Positions 1-10,853 of a stretch of DNA of 64,000 bases are shown here, piece by piece (positions within the stretch are counted from its first letter, which is position 1; each line of letters opens with the position of its first letter). The DNA is taken from the NCBI GenBank assembly GCA_015680685.1, contig MNCI01008992.1, positions 21,894 through 85,893 on the forward strand, in the 5' to 3' direction. This DNA comes from Gnetum montanum. Taxonomy: Eukaryota; Streptophyta; Gnetopsida; Gnetales; Gnetaceae. A program made the position numbers and the translations under genes. Under the pieces are notes generated by a model that saw only the letters and a program-made list of their open reading frames with translations, was not told the DNA's origin and made no database searches.

Positions 1-39
1 ACCTAGGTTGGGCAAGCCCTAAGGTAGAAAAATGCTACG

Positions 40-846
40 TTAAGCCTGTATGACCTAGTCATGACATCTGTACCTCACCAAGAGGCTTTAGTTTGCATGT
101 TAACAGCGATTCCGGTCGATGAAAACATGCCAGTGGAAGAGAAAGTGATCCACTAGGTTATACTTTCGTTTGTACCCATAGAGTCTGCAGTACCTTGATT
201 AACGTTTAGCAGTGACGCCATTAAGTAAGATCCCAAAGGGGGTCAATTGACTACAACACCTCTCTTCATCATAATTTAGGTCAGGCAACATCGGATTCGA
301 AGGGTACACGTCGATGATGGGGCTATAAAAATTATCATTTCCTTCCCTATTATAGATAAGTGGGGATTGGTCAACCAAATCAAACCAACAGCAATGTCAT
401 GTCTACTGTCTTTCAATGGGGCACACATCCTGGTGAAGGGCACAGTTCACGTAAACTTCGTAGTAGGGGACCACTTCCCCATAGATGCAACATTCATCAT
501 GGTCGAAGAAATTCCTGGGTTTAACCTAACATTGGGAAGATCATGGTTAGCACAACTTAGGGCTATCTCCTCACCTATACACCAGGAAATCCACTTACCA
601 TACGTAGGTAAGGAGGTGATAATCCATGGCGACGAAGTAGTAACACAAGCAATTAGCAACGTAGACATGGAACAGGGTTCAGAAGTTACAACCTTTGAAG
701 ATGAAGCACCTATTCATGCATGCATTAATCATGCAACGAAGGGATTGGTCCAACAAGACAACCCTCAAATCAAAAACGCATGGTTTGAGTTGCCCTTCCA
801 AGCGAAGCACAATGTTATGAGTGGGGGCCCGGGTGAAACGCCTTGA
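40..846 (+). pseudogene. gag C-terminus and aspartic protease, element A
   Basis: The first ~160 bases read like the YDLV...EALV..ML stretch that precedes the protease in elements B and D. At about 302-330 the frame gives VHVDDGA, where the DDGA replaces the usual D[ST]G active-site triad of retroviral-type aspartic proteases. An open frame of 159 codons from 367 continues the protease and includes FNLTLGRSWLAQL and HQEIHLPY. These match the same positions in B (about 31670-31760) and D (about 57250-57370). Stops occur upstream of 367 (for example near 155). The product would cut the Gag-Pol polyprotein inside the virus-like particle. This copy is inactive. Confidence 0.8.
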
Positions 847-984
847 CCCTACATTCCGATCAACCCACGAAAGTTCAAGAGGTAGCTATGCATAGCGTAG
901 TAGCCTTGCAACCTCCCGCCTAGTTTCTACCCTTTCTTATTCACCATTTCCTTGTCTCGTCAATATGCTATCCTTTTGGCATGC

Positions 985-1055
985 TAAGCTAACGGCCCGA
1001 AATGGCCCAAAACTAGCAACGGCCCAAAATGGCCTAAAACTAGCATACGAGAGCA
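985..1055 (+). repeat. short tandem repeat with TAAACTAGC-like core, after protease (A)
   Basis: About two to three copies of a ~27-base unit containing GGCCCAAAATGGCC and AAAACTAGCA. It lies in the same place as the larger arrays in B (32160-32590) and D (56520-56830), between protease and the 3' end of the antisense gene. The unit is close to the B unit, which reads CCGAAATGGCCATAAACTA. Confidence 0.6.
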
Positions 1056-1203
1056 TGAAAACTTTACATAACACATAAGTTAATACAGAACTAGTCTCCT
1101 TGCTAAATTTTTCCATTTCATTCAAAATTTTTTCCCGTTGTCAATGTTTGTAAAATTTTCAAAATTTTTAATAAAAAGAAAGAGAGAAGGGAGTCCCATG
1201 CTG

Positions 1204-4200
1204 TCATGGGTTATCTCCATTCGCATCACCTTCGTCATTTGTCACCGCTTCACCTACTTGTGCATCACCCGCTCCTATGTTGCCCCTTACTGAGTCTTCA
1301 TTTCCTCCCTCCATGGGCCTCACACCTTCATTGAGGGCCTGTATCTCAAAAATAAAGTAGTTAGCTAGGGAAACAAATGCGGTAAATGCTAGCTATAGCA
1401 CAACATTAAAGAGACTAACCTGAGGAGAGCCTGCATTGGTCTTAAGAGGTATCTAGTCTAGACCGAGCCTGAGGCGATGCCCAATCTCCTCTATCTAAAT
1501 GTCCATCCAACATCTTTCACTAGGCTCAGCATTCACAGCGATAACTTTCTCCCTCTCCAAGGTCGTCCACTTTAGAGGTTTTCAGGAAAGGGAGGCGGTT
1601 ACAGTCTCTCTTGTAGGAAGGTTCACCCTCAAGTCAGGAGACTCCGTGACCTTCACCTGCTCTTTAAACTTGGCATAGGCCTTAGAAGTGCTGATGGCCT
1701 TCATGAACATTTCATACGAGAATGCCTCCACAGTAGTGTCTTTATACAATCTTAGATGGGTTTCATTTTCTAGCTTGTATGTTTATTTGTGATCCCTCTG
1801 GGCTTTCCCCCATTTGAAGACCTTAGCACTGATGTCTTTCATATCTTGGCACTTCTGGGCTAGCAAGTCCATCTGCATCTGTTGCTCGATTATTTCGTGG
1901 GTGGAGTCCACATTTTGATGAATGACAGTCCAAAACCTGGCATAGTCATCAATAGCCCTTTGCAAATCTACAGGGTCAGGGTTATGATTTATGAGAAAAT
2001 TGATCCTCGACCTGAGGTTCTCCACCTCGGCAACTAGTTTGACATCTCTCTGATCGGTCCTTTGGACCTATTTCCACAAGTATTCGTTGGTGTGTCTACA
2101 CTCCCACAGAGAGCATGCCAAGTGCAAGACACATTTGTAAGCCTCGTCAAACATACGATGCGACACCTTAGTCACGTCAGCCTAAAGTGCAGGCACCACG
2201 CCAACCTCCATAGGTCGTGCTAGGTCCCACTTGAGCTGAGAGGCTATTCAAGCACACAAAGTGTTAGCATAACATAATCAAAAAACTCAAAAATTTCAAT
2301 GTAGCAACATAAGAATAGTTAACACTCCTACTTACCTGCATGGTGATCTGCCTGCTGAAGGCATTTGATCATGTCATCGACAAGTCCTTGAACAAATGCA
2401 AATTTTTCAGGAACTTCAACCCATGACTTCGTATGAGGCAGACAAAGCCCTAAAACATCATCAGTAGCACATGTTACATGACTAAGCATGTCAACAATGC
2501 CAAAATGGACTATGGTAAGGCACAAACAAAGCCTAACTCACTAGCATCTGGCTGTAGTCTTTCTTCTTGCTGATGCAAGATGATAGTAGTAGGCTCAGTA
2601 GAAGGCCCGACCAAGTTCATGAAAGCCCCTACCTCATGCACTGGTACCTTTCCTTTCAGGAGAGTAGCATCTTTTTTATTTTGGGGAGGTACCTCTTCAT
2701 TAGGAAGAGGCTCCCTAATGACAAGAGTCCCTACCCTAGAAATAGGAGCTCCATTATCCCTGACCAGGGCCTTTTGTTCCAAAGCTAGGACCACTGCATC
2801 TTTATTTGTTACCCTCATCCCGAGGGCCGACATTTCCTCATCATCTTCTTCTTCGTCCCCTTCTTCTTCTACTCACAAAAGGGCATACATACGTCAAATC
2901 CAAACAAGTTAACTCAAAATAGATTCCACGCTATGACGCACTACCTAACGAAGCATAAAATAGTAGGCAATAGCAAAGTAAACTAAATATTATGTAGAGC
3001 CCACCAGTAAGGGGTTGCATTCACCGTAACTTGAACCGCAGTCTTCACCCCTCCTCTTCGTGAAGGGTTTCCCTGGCTGAGGGAGGTCTCTTTCTTCGTA
3101 GCTCCATAGGCATGGTCTCAGCTATGAGACGTTCACCATGTGTCATGTTGCTGATTATGGTAGGGGATGTCTCCCCTCCGCTGTCCTGGCCACAAGCGCT
3201 ACGAACTACCAGACCTTTAGTCGTTACAGATAATGACTCTCCCACCATTTTTGGGGGGTCCTAGTCTTGCATAGTCCGAAGGACCTATTAAATCCATGAC
3301 TTTGAAATATGGTCACGATCTAGCTTGGACCAGACTCCATCCTCCTAGACCACCAGGAACTCCATGAAGTGCTTTAAACAGCCTATGTAGAAAGCGTAGT
3401 GTATGTTAGAGTGTGACTCCATTGGCTCATGGAGTGCCAAAATCTCAGCCTGTAAACCACTACATAGGAATTTGACCCAGTTGTAATGGGCCCCCTCCTC
3501 CATAACTTCCCACATGAGCCAAGCCTACTCAAGCCCTAGGACCTTCCCTTGGGTGAGCAATTGAGGGAATGCGTAGGCACGAAAGACCAGGTATATTCCC
3601 ATAGGGAATCCCTTTAGCTCCTTGGTAACCCTCAGCCACTCCTCAATATGTTGCTTCTGAAGGGTCAACTCTTGCTTGTCCTTCGACATCACGTCAGCAC
3701 CATCAGCAGGGATGCCAAACAAATCTACAAATAGCTGGTCGTTGATGTCAATGACCACCAGCACACCCTGCATGTATGTATGAAAATAGCTCGCTTGCCC
3801 AGAGAAGGAGTTGACCAAGGAAAGCATCTCTATAGCAGGGATGCCCAGATTCGAAGCCATGAATAAATCCATAAGTCTTACCATTCGTATTTTCTTGAGC
3901 AAGGGGTCTTGAGCCCCTCATTCTAACTAGCTTTGAATCGCTGCTACTTCGTCATATTTGAAGTAAATGTTTCCCCCTTGTCTCTTGGCAGTTACCACCA
4001 TCACCTCACAAGGCTTCTTCGCTCCTACAGCAATGATCATGGAACGTACTTAGCATAAAAAACTACAAAAACACTTGAGCATGTGGCGCCCGCCAGTCAA
4101 CCCACTAGGTCTATATGGTGAGGGGAATAGCGGGAGTTTAGCTACCAGGACTGCTTCAAGCATGACCTACTTAAAAGGTTCTCTGCACTCCTTGTCCAGC

Positions 4201-5549
4201 CAACCCTTCACCCTATAATAACTGTAGAGGGAGGTGAGCATGCATAGGTAGGAATAGTATCCCTTCCTGTAATGAGCAATCACAGTCGCCCGTAGGTTCT
4301 TGGCAGGGGCAAATTCCCATAGGGCTAGCTGCATTATGGCCAACTCACCTAGCTAGTCATGAACCTCGTCATCGTCAATATAGAACCTAGTGACAAGCAC
4401 ACACTATCAGCACTTAGCCAAGTATGGCCAACGTTGCACAACCAAGCAAAGTAAAGATGCAGAACTCACCCGCCAATGTAATGGATGGTCCCTTGTGGGT
4501 TCTAAAAGTAGGTTGTCGTTTGGCAAGCAAGATACAATGTGTTGTATGGGTGATAACACTGATATTCTAGCATATCCCAGATCCAAGCTAAATGCCTCAG
4601 CCCTGTTGAGTGTGGGTTAGATCCTCCTCCTGGCCTGCTTGTGGTCACGTTGTCGGAAAGGTATCTTAGGATGCCTCGATTTGTCCTTGGTAGTATGACC
4701 TCTATTATGCTGGATGCCTCCTCTTTGTCTAAGGAGGATCAAACCATGAGACTAAAATGGTTGAGAAGGAATTGCAAGAAGTCTCGCGCTCCATCCTTGA
4801 ACCAAACTGTTCACTCCCTCACACGTATCAGGGAAGGAGGAACGTTGGCCATGGGTCTGCCCACGTGACATAGGACCCCTTCAAGGTCCAAGATGATCAA
4901 CCTAGACCTTGGCCCTACCCTGCACGACACAACCAGCAAATATTGACATCCAATTTAAACGTAATACATGCACAACATAGTAGTGCCTAGTAGAACACGA
5001 ATGTAGTGTAACATAACCCCTTGTTCACCATAGCGTAGCAAAGATGCAAAAGCCTAGCATAGCAAGAACATGCAAGTAGCTTAGCGTAGCAACAAAATAA
5101 CTAACAACATGCTTAAAAAAACACGCATCGCGGTGCTACGTCAAACATAACCAAACCCTCCCAAGGGTTTTACGTTGCAGCATGCTAACGTCAAGCAACT
5201 TAAAGGGTCCTAGCCCTGCAGTCATGACAACTGCGACAATGGCAACGACCTTGCATGCAATCACAATGGGACCCTTGCACAACAGCCACGAGCAAAAGAA
5301 AAAAAGGCCATGGCAATACAAAAGCTCAAATAACATGACCATAGAAAATACAAATGACAAAACAAATGAGATGTAAAACCAGAGCAGAAAGTGGCAGAAG
5401 GTGCAAGATGAAAAGGATAGAGGAGACATGAAAACTCACTGAGTCAAAGGTATGCTCTCCCGCATCAGAACACGTGCTTATGGCCCACGCCTTAGGGTCT
5501 TCTTTGCCTCCCCGACCTTTGCAAGCACCAACTGAGTTTTAGGAGCCAT
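1204..5549 (-). pseudogene. antisense intron-containing gene, element A copy (decayed)
   Basis: This runs opposite to the element and is the oldest-looking copy of the gene in B and D. Exons I can place on the minus strand: e1 5549-5440 (ATG, ends CA before GTGAGT); e2 4919-4470, preceded by CAG and followed by GTGAGT; e3 from 4386, after TAG; e4 about 4024-3025; part of e7 around 1783-2200; e8 1338-1204, an acidic tail ending TGA. Exon e2 is exactly 450 nt, as in B and D. It reads LIILDLEGVL near its start, then WFKDGARDFLQFLLNHF and NTLYLA, an FCP1-like HAD pattern. Exon e4 contains LFGIPADGADV and GFPM, matching LFGVPVDG in D. Many stops (for example in e1 and e2) make it a pseudogene. Exons e5-e6 are not traceable with confidence. 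Confidence 0.75.
4470..4919 (-). other. exon 2 of the A antisense gene: HAD/FCP1-like domain with LDLEGVL motif
   Basis: This 450-nt exon is bounded by CAG/G and G/GTGAGT. The translated motif LDLEGVL matches motif I of FCP1/NIF-type HAD phosphatases (hhhDhDGThh), with the first aspartate kept and the second replaced by E. The following blocks (DGARDFLQFLLNHFSLMV, then IIEVILP, then WIWDMLE, then NTLYLA and NPQGTIHYI) fall in the order of the plant HAD family's DEFLEF..FDVGIWSS, LDFLL, LWEK, NTLLLDDS and NPPHTAIFP blocks. The DDS of motif III/IV is absent here. Two in-frame stops are present (at VRE* and MV*). The assignment is from remembered family patterns, not a search. Confidence 0.65.
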
Positions 5550-5698
5550 GGCCCTGCTTGCAGATTTACAGCCTTTGTCTTAGAAATTCACCTCGCTAAT
5601 TGATTAACACAATTGCTCCATGCTCCGAAATCACCGAGTGCTCCGATGAAGATTCTGTGCTTTTACGATGAAAATGTCAAAATTACTAGGGTTCAATG

Positions 5699-5712
5699 CC
5701 TATTTATGGTAG
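5699..5712 (-). promoter_or_regulatory. candidate TATA box of the antisense gene (A)
   Basis: The minus strand reads CCATAAATAGGC about 150 bases upstream of the e1 ATG at 5549. The same CCATAAATAGG sequence precedes exon 1 of the C copy on the plus strand at 63542-63552, at a similar distance. The B copy has CTATAAAAAGG in the corresponding place. A promoter inside the element and opposite to the LTR is what an antisense gene would need. Confidence 0.5.
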
Positions 5713-5879
5713 TAGTAGAACAATGAGGAAACTTTCTCTTTCTCTCTCTACGATTAATGCGGAGCATGACGTGCAGCATAGCATGCTCGCCATGACATCA
5801 CGACACTATTAGCATTTAAACTTTGACACACTTCAAGCCAATTACTCACCTTCTTGAAAACTAATATAATAATGTTCGT

Positions 5880-6290
5880 TTCTGATTAAAGGTCCAAAAA
5901 GACCTTAAACTAACAAACCTAGCATGATTACGCTCCTTAGGACCCAAAAATAGCAATTTCGATTGCAGTCCGCAATGACATCAAGCTAACTAAGTCCTTA
6001 CATTAGCAGTTACCTTGTACACCTCGACATAGGTAGTATCATATTTTCTAGCAGTTTCATGTCTTCAATACCCTTTGTACTCATAGTTTCATTCTTTTTA
6101 TTATTTTTCATATCAAGATTTTGCATGTCGCAATATGGCAGTCCGAAATGACACTAAACTAGTAGTTTGGCATTCACATATCAACGGTTATACAACTTCG
6201 CACTTCACATCAACAATTTACATATCTTTGAAAATTATAGACTCTTGTGCCTTGGCGGTCCACCACAACCTTAAACTAGCAAACTCTCAA
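5880..6290 (+). repeat. degenerate tandem repeats with TAAACTAGC core, upstream of RT (A)
   Basis: This is an irregular series of ~30-60-base units such as GTCCGCAATGACATCAAGCTA, GTCCGAAATGACACTAAACT and CCACAACCTTAAACTAGCAA. It lies between the antisense gene's promoter and the reverse transcriptase. The same position is occupied by different-sequence arrays in B (37800-37885), C (63120-63340) and D (51180-51410). No coding potential beyond chance frames. Confidence 0.55.
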
Positions 6291-6410
6291 TTTATACATT
6301 GCCTTACTTGGCAAGTCGCATCTCGGTGTTGCTTTGCAGATTTACATTTCACACAATCTCTGATGATCCTTACCCAGGCTTTCATCTTATGATGGTAGGT
6401 CAAGCAAGAG

Positions 6411-7640
6411 ATGGAAACTCATCGTGCCCTTTCCATGCCTCTAATGTTAGCAGGGCCGCAAGGAAAGCTCGCGAGACAGTTGAGCCCCAACATGATTGAC
6501 TGGGGGTCGATTACGATTAACACTATAGAAAACATAGAAGCATCCCCAGATTGGCCCAGACACCTGGTTCATGCCCTAGATTTAGAGGCCGAGGATGTAA
6601 CCAAGGATCCTCTTGTCGAGATACTCATAACCACGTTAAGAAGGGAGGTAAAGACATTAAGACTTGGCTCCCTCCTAGACACACAAATACACGAGGGCAT
6701 AGTCAAAACTTTGCAGGATCACATCGATGTCTTCGCATGGTCATACAACAACATGCTGGGTCTGGATTCGTGGCTGATTCAACATAACATCATCCTAGAC
6801 CTACACGTAAGGGCAATCAAGCAAAATGTGCATAAGAGTAAGCCAGAAATCACACTAGCCATTAGGAACAAAATCACTAAGTTATACCAAGTAGGTTTCA
6901 TCTGTGCGGTTGACTATTCAGAGTGGGTGTCCAACATCATTGTGGTTTCGAAGAAAATAGGAGGGATACAAATTTGTATAGAATTTTGAGACTTGAACAA
7001 GGAAACAATCAAAGATAACTTTCCACTCCCAAGCATCAATCAACTCATTAACACCATAGCTGGTCATGCTTTACTAACCTTCATGGATGATTTTTTCGGA
7101 TATAACCAAATCTGCATCAACCCAGAGCACCAGCTGTCAACAACCTTCATGAATCCATGGGGAACCTTCTACTATACCATGATGCCTTTTGGGCTCAAGA
7201 ATGCTGGAGCAACCTACCAAGGAGCCGTGACCTACATTTTTAGTGACTACATCCTAGAAACGTTAAACGATTACATGGATGATATAGCGGTTAAGTCCAA
7301 AGAGGCGGCCCACCACCCACGTGATCTAGAGTTAGTTCTCAAGTGCTGCCAAAAGCACGATTTACATCTTAACCCTAACAAGTGTGTCTTCAGGGTCAAG
7401 ACCAGATGCATGTTAGGGTTTGTAGTATCAGAGGCTGGAATACGGGTGGACCCAGACAAAGTCAAGGCCATCATCAATTTAACCCTCCCTACAAATCTTA
7501 AAGAGTTACATGGTTTACAAGGTAGAGTGCAATTCATTTGAAGGTTTATAGCAAGGTTGACTTTGAGTGGACAGCCTAGTGTCAACAAGCCTTTGACAAC
7601 CTGAAGAAGAAGCTCTCGCACCTCCCAATGGTACACCCAC
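6411..7640 (+). pseudogene. reverse transcriptase, element A
   Basis: Two open stretches (6411-6989 and 6993-7541) are separated by a single TGA in the same frame. The segment order is: pol leader with PLVEI; QHNIILD; EWVSNIIVVSKK; IEF and DLNKETIKDNFPLPS; TFMDDFFGYNQI; the PFGLKNAGATYQ block; and the catalytic NDYMDDIAVKSK. YMDD supplies two metal-binding aspartates. The first aspartate is in FMDD. After 7541 another stop precedes a short remnant joining to RNase H, with the connection domain partly lost compared with B. The enzyme would copy the genomic RNA in the particle. Element C is the closest relative by sequence (shared YMDDIAVKSKEA). Confidence 0.9.
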
Positions 7641-8090
7641 CACAAAGGGACAAGATTTTCTTCATATACCTTGCCACCTTCGATGCATCCATAGCTGCAC
7701 TGCTATGTTAGAAGAGGGACAATGGCTTTGAGACACTAGTGTATTACCTGAGCCACGCAATGATAGCATACGAGGAAAAATACAACGAGGTGGAGAGGAA
7801 CTACCTAGCCTTAGTGTCTACACTAAAAAAGTGGTGGTACTACCTATTCTGTAGCACAACCAACATCATTTGCAAAAGCAACATACTCTGGGCTATCACT
7901 GGCAACCTGTACGGAAGTAGCAGGATAGCCTGATGGAAAGAAATAACTGCAAAGTTCGACCTATGTTATGTAAGTCAATCATTGACAAAGGGCCAAGCCA
8001 TAGCAACCCAACTTGTAGCCTCACTAGTCGACGACCAGGAAACTATAGATCCCAAATTTCCAGACAAATATGTTAGCAATGTTACCATTG
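7641..8090 (+). pseudogene. RNase H (first), element A
   Basis: It reads FFIYLATFDASIAALLC, then an internal TAG, then VYYLSHAMIAYEEKYNEVERNYLALV and KKWWYYLF. These are the usual Ty3/gypsy RNase H blocks. Stops occur at the LC* position and after GSSRIA (about 7931). It would remove the RNA strand during cDNA synthesis. The YLA.FDAS segment lacks the canonical first catalytic aspartate environment, as is common for the first RNase H in elements that have a second one. Confidence 0.8.
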
Positions 8091-8510
8091 TCTCGTTGCA
8101 TTTCGAGGTAACCTTACACTTTGATGGTGCCTCAACCACGTGAGGAGGTAGTGCCGCTACTACGATCACGTTCCCCTCTGGGGAAATGTACCCATCCTCT
8201 TATCATTTTGCGTTCCCTTGCACCAACAACGTGGTAGAATACGAGGGGCTACTCAGAGGCCTGTTAACTACCTACGTGCTACATGTACAACACCTGGCGA
8301 TCCAGGGAGATTCACAGCTAGTTGTGAATCAAATCACTGAAGTCTATGCCTACAAGGCTATGCACCTGCAACCCTACTATGACCTAGCAAAAATCTTATT
8401 GAAGTAATTCGTGATGACTGATGTGCAACACATGCCACGCAATGAGAACACCATAGCAGATGCCTTAGCTACCATCGTGTTAAACATCCCATTACATTCC
8501 TTGGCAAACC
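8091..8510 (+). pseudogene. second, archaeal-type RNase H (aRNH), element A
   Basis: The first catalytic block reads LHFDGAST, then a TGA, then GGSAATTITF and NNVVEYEGLLRGL (E of the active site). GDSQLVVNQI (D) and RNENTIADALAT (final D) follow. This second RNase H between the ordinary RNase H and integrase is known from the Tat/Ogre group of plant Ty3/gypsy. A stop near 8407 splits the frame. Confidence 0.85.
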
Positions 8511-9580
8511 TACCAACTGCAATCATAAAATGCATGGATTCTATCACTCAGGAAAAACACGTGGCCTCTATCGATGCTTCGGATACCCTGGAGTGGTATG
8601 ATAACATTAAAGCTTATTTACAGCATGGCGAATCCTCGGGTGGATTGACATCGGCTCAAAGAGATGCAATCTACAAATGTGCCAGTAATACGTGCTCATG
8701 GGAAATGATGCCCTGTCCCGAAAATCCTAGGATGGGATATTGTTGGCATGCATGGGTGGTAAGCAAGCACAAAAGGTAGTTAATGAGGTTCACAAAGGGT
8801 TGTGTGGTGGACACATAGCACCCAGGGCTATGGTTGCGAAAATCAGACACCTAGGGTACTATTGGCCCTACATGGAGTGTGATTGCTTGTCAAAGGTCAA
8901 GACATGTGACACATGCCAGAGATACGCAAACCTCATACACATAGCACATAAAAACCTACACCCAATACAAATTATGTGGTCCTTCAAATGATGGGGACTA
9001 GACCTCATAGGGCCTATCATGCCTAAGTCCTCCATAGGGCATAGCTTCATTATCACTGCCACAAAGTATTTTACTAAGTGGGTGGAAGCTATTCCCTTGA
9101 GGAAAATGACGTCTCAGCAAATCTACCATTTCATCCTCGATAACATCGTGACTAGGTTTGGGCTTCNACCCCTTATAGTCTTGTTTACATATCTGAAGCT
9201 GTATTGCCTCTTGAGTTACAGGTACCCTCACTTTAGATGATCTTTTCTAATGTTGTAAGAGAAGCCCAGAACAACGAATCAAGAACCATCGATCTTGACT
9301 CGGTGGAGGAGAAATGCATGCAGATGCTGAGACGAATCGAGCATTACTAGAACAAACAATAGCAGAAGCACCGTGCAGACCCGCATCGATGGCCAGTGCA
9401 GAAGGGAGACCTCATCCTCAAGGGCATTCATGAGCACATAAGTAAGTTCTTAGCTAACTGGAAAGGTCCTTACATGGTCACCAAAGCCTTCAGGAATGGA
9501 GTCTTCAAGTTGGCAGACATGAACGGCAACTAGTTAGCCAACCTGGTGAACCACACGTACCTCAAGTCATACTACATTTG
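8511..9580 (+). pseudogene. integrase, element A, with a collapsed segment at an N
   Basis: The HHCC zinc-binding part is visible at about 8770-8930: EVHKGLCGGHIAP, YYWPYMECDC and KTCDTCQ. The catalytic core starts with GLDLIGPIMPK and continues to ILDNIVTRFGL at about 9160. At the single n (9167) the sequence jumps directly to PYSLVYISEAVLPLEL. Compared with D, roughly 85-95 codons are missing, including the second catalytic D and the E. The C-terminal part continues through KGDLILKGIHEH and NWKGPYMVTKAF to the stop at about 9580. Extra stops are present, for example before GLDL. Confidence 0.85.
9167..9167. other. single ambiguous base marking a collapsed join
   Basis: The lone n falls exactly where element A loses most of the integrase catalytic core relative to D and B. 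It therefore stands for a deletion or an understated assembly gap, not one unread base. Confidence 0.7.
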
Positions 9581-9589
9581 AAGTGCAAT

Positions 9590-9862
9590 GGCAACAACAA
9601 GCACCATCCACTATGATGATAAACTGGCATTCACACCAAGCAGTGTCCACAATGACGATAAACTAGCAACACCAAGCACTGCCTACCACGACATAAAACT
9701 GGCACTGTTAGTTCACTATGACTATAAACTGGCATTGCACATCCACTATGACATAAAACTAGCATGTACGGTCTTCTGGGATCTTAAACCAGCACAGTGG
9801 TCTATTGGGACCTTAAACCAGCACACGGCCTATCGAGACCTTAAACTAGGTTCGCTTCGCAC
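9590..9862 (+). repeat. tandem repeats with TAAACTGGC/TAAACCAGC core, after integrase (A)
   Basis: About nine units of 28-45 bases. Each has a variable front (CCACTATGAT, CCACAATGAC, CTACCACGAC, GTCTATTGGGACC) and a conserved end (TAAACTGGCA, TTAAACCAGCA). They follow the integrase stop directly. B, C and D have arrays with the same core in the same place. Confidence 0.8.
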
Positions 9863-10838
9863 CCTCAACATGCACCACCACCAGATACACATCGAATGGA
9901 GGGGCATGATATCGGTATGTGGGTGGAATGTCGCAGCTCCAGGATGCAGTTCTCGATGCAAGGAGAACACAGTCTAGGGCATACGCACTACCACCCTCGA
10001 TGTCATGCTAACCCTTTGAAGATATCGTATGATCTCATATGGGCCCTTCAAACCTACCGTCACCATGGCCCACCGCCTTGATGGTAGTTCCTAGGCTCGT
10101 TCCTACTTCTGAGGTGCTAACAGTATTATGGCCTAGCCATAATATTATTTCTCTTTAGCTCCCCACCAAGGTTTTGGCTTGTGAAATGTTTAGCTATGTA
10201 ATAGCTGATCTCATAGCTGAAATGAGCACACATTACTTTGGCAGGAATTCCAGTGCATCCGCACCCCCGGTGCCTTGGGGACTAGCTCCCCTACGACTAG
10301 TGCTGCTAGGACTGCTGCTGGCCTCCCTACTTTGGGCATCTCACACCAGCAACGGTGCCCAAGAGTAACAACAATGCCAACAACCAGTAAGACCTCGTAC
10401 CCATAGATGCATCCCGCTACAACAACAAAGGCTACAATGTCGTGAAGCGAGTGTCTCAACTAACATGGTTATTTGAGAGTGAAAATTTTGGCACATGCGT
10501 AACATAGCTCACTGTATAGAAGACTATAGTAGGCAAGTCAGAGCCCTCCATGGATGTAATGCAACTCATCCTACGGAGGGGATACCTACCTACAGGAGGT
10601 TAAAGAACAACGCTAGCCAAAGATGAAAACGTAAACGAGCCCCTTAGAGCACTCTAACAAGGAACTCGGCTAAACATCATCTTTGCTCTTTTCCTTAACC
10701 TCCGCAAAACCAATGCAACACTCTCAAGCATGGCCAAGTGACATCCCAGCACTCACCAAGCAACAACTTTAGCATTTCACCTACTGTAGTGTTTCATATT
10801 CTTTGTCAATGTCCATCGAGCTTGTTCTCCAGATGTCG
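9863..10838 (+). other. 3' non-coding region of element A
   Basis: No credible coding sequence. The stretch around 10170-10850 is recognisably shared, in reverse, with element C at about 22530-23500 (for example the AGCTATG.AATAGCTGATC region). It is therefore an inherited 3' untranslated part of the A/C/E subfamily. It ends at the purine tract. Confidence 0.6.
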
Positions 10839-10853
10839 ACAAAGAGGGATCAA
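10839..10853 (+). promoter_or_regulatory. polypurine tract, element A
   Basis: GACAAAGAGGGATCAA directly precedes the 3' LTR. It matches the tracts of C (GACAAAGAGGGGTCAA on the minus strand) and D (CAAAGAGGGGCCAA). It primes plus-strand DNA synthesis. Confidence 0.75.

Noticed and set aside
5136-5429. Hydrophobic minus-strand frame that looks like a membrane protein
   Set aside because: It lies in intron 1 of the A antisense gene, has no counterpart in other copies, and its composition follows the T-rich strand.
10174-10459. Possible env-like or extra ORF after integrase in A
   Set aside because: The frames are short, are not conserved with C at 22.5-23.5 kb, and show no signal peptide, membrane span or glycoprotein features.
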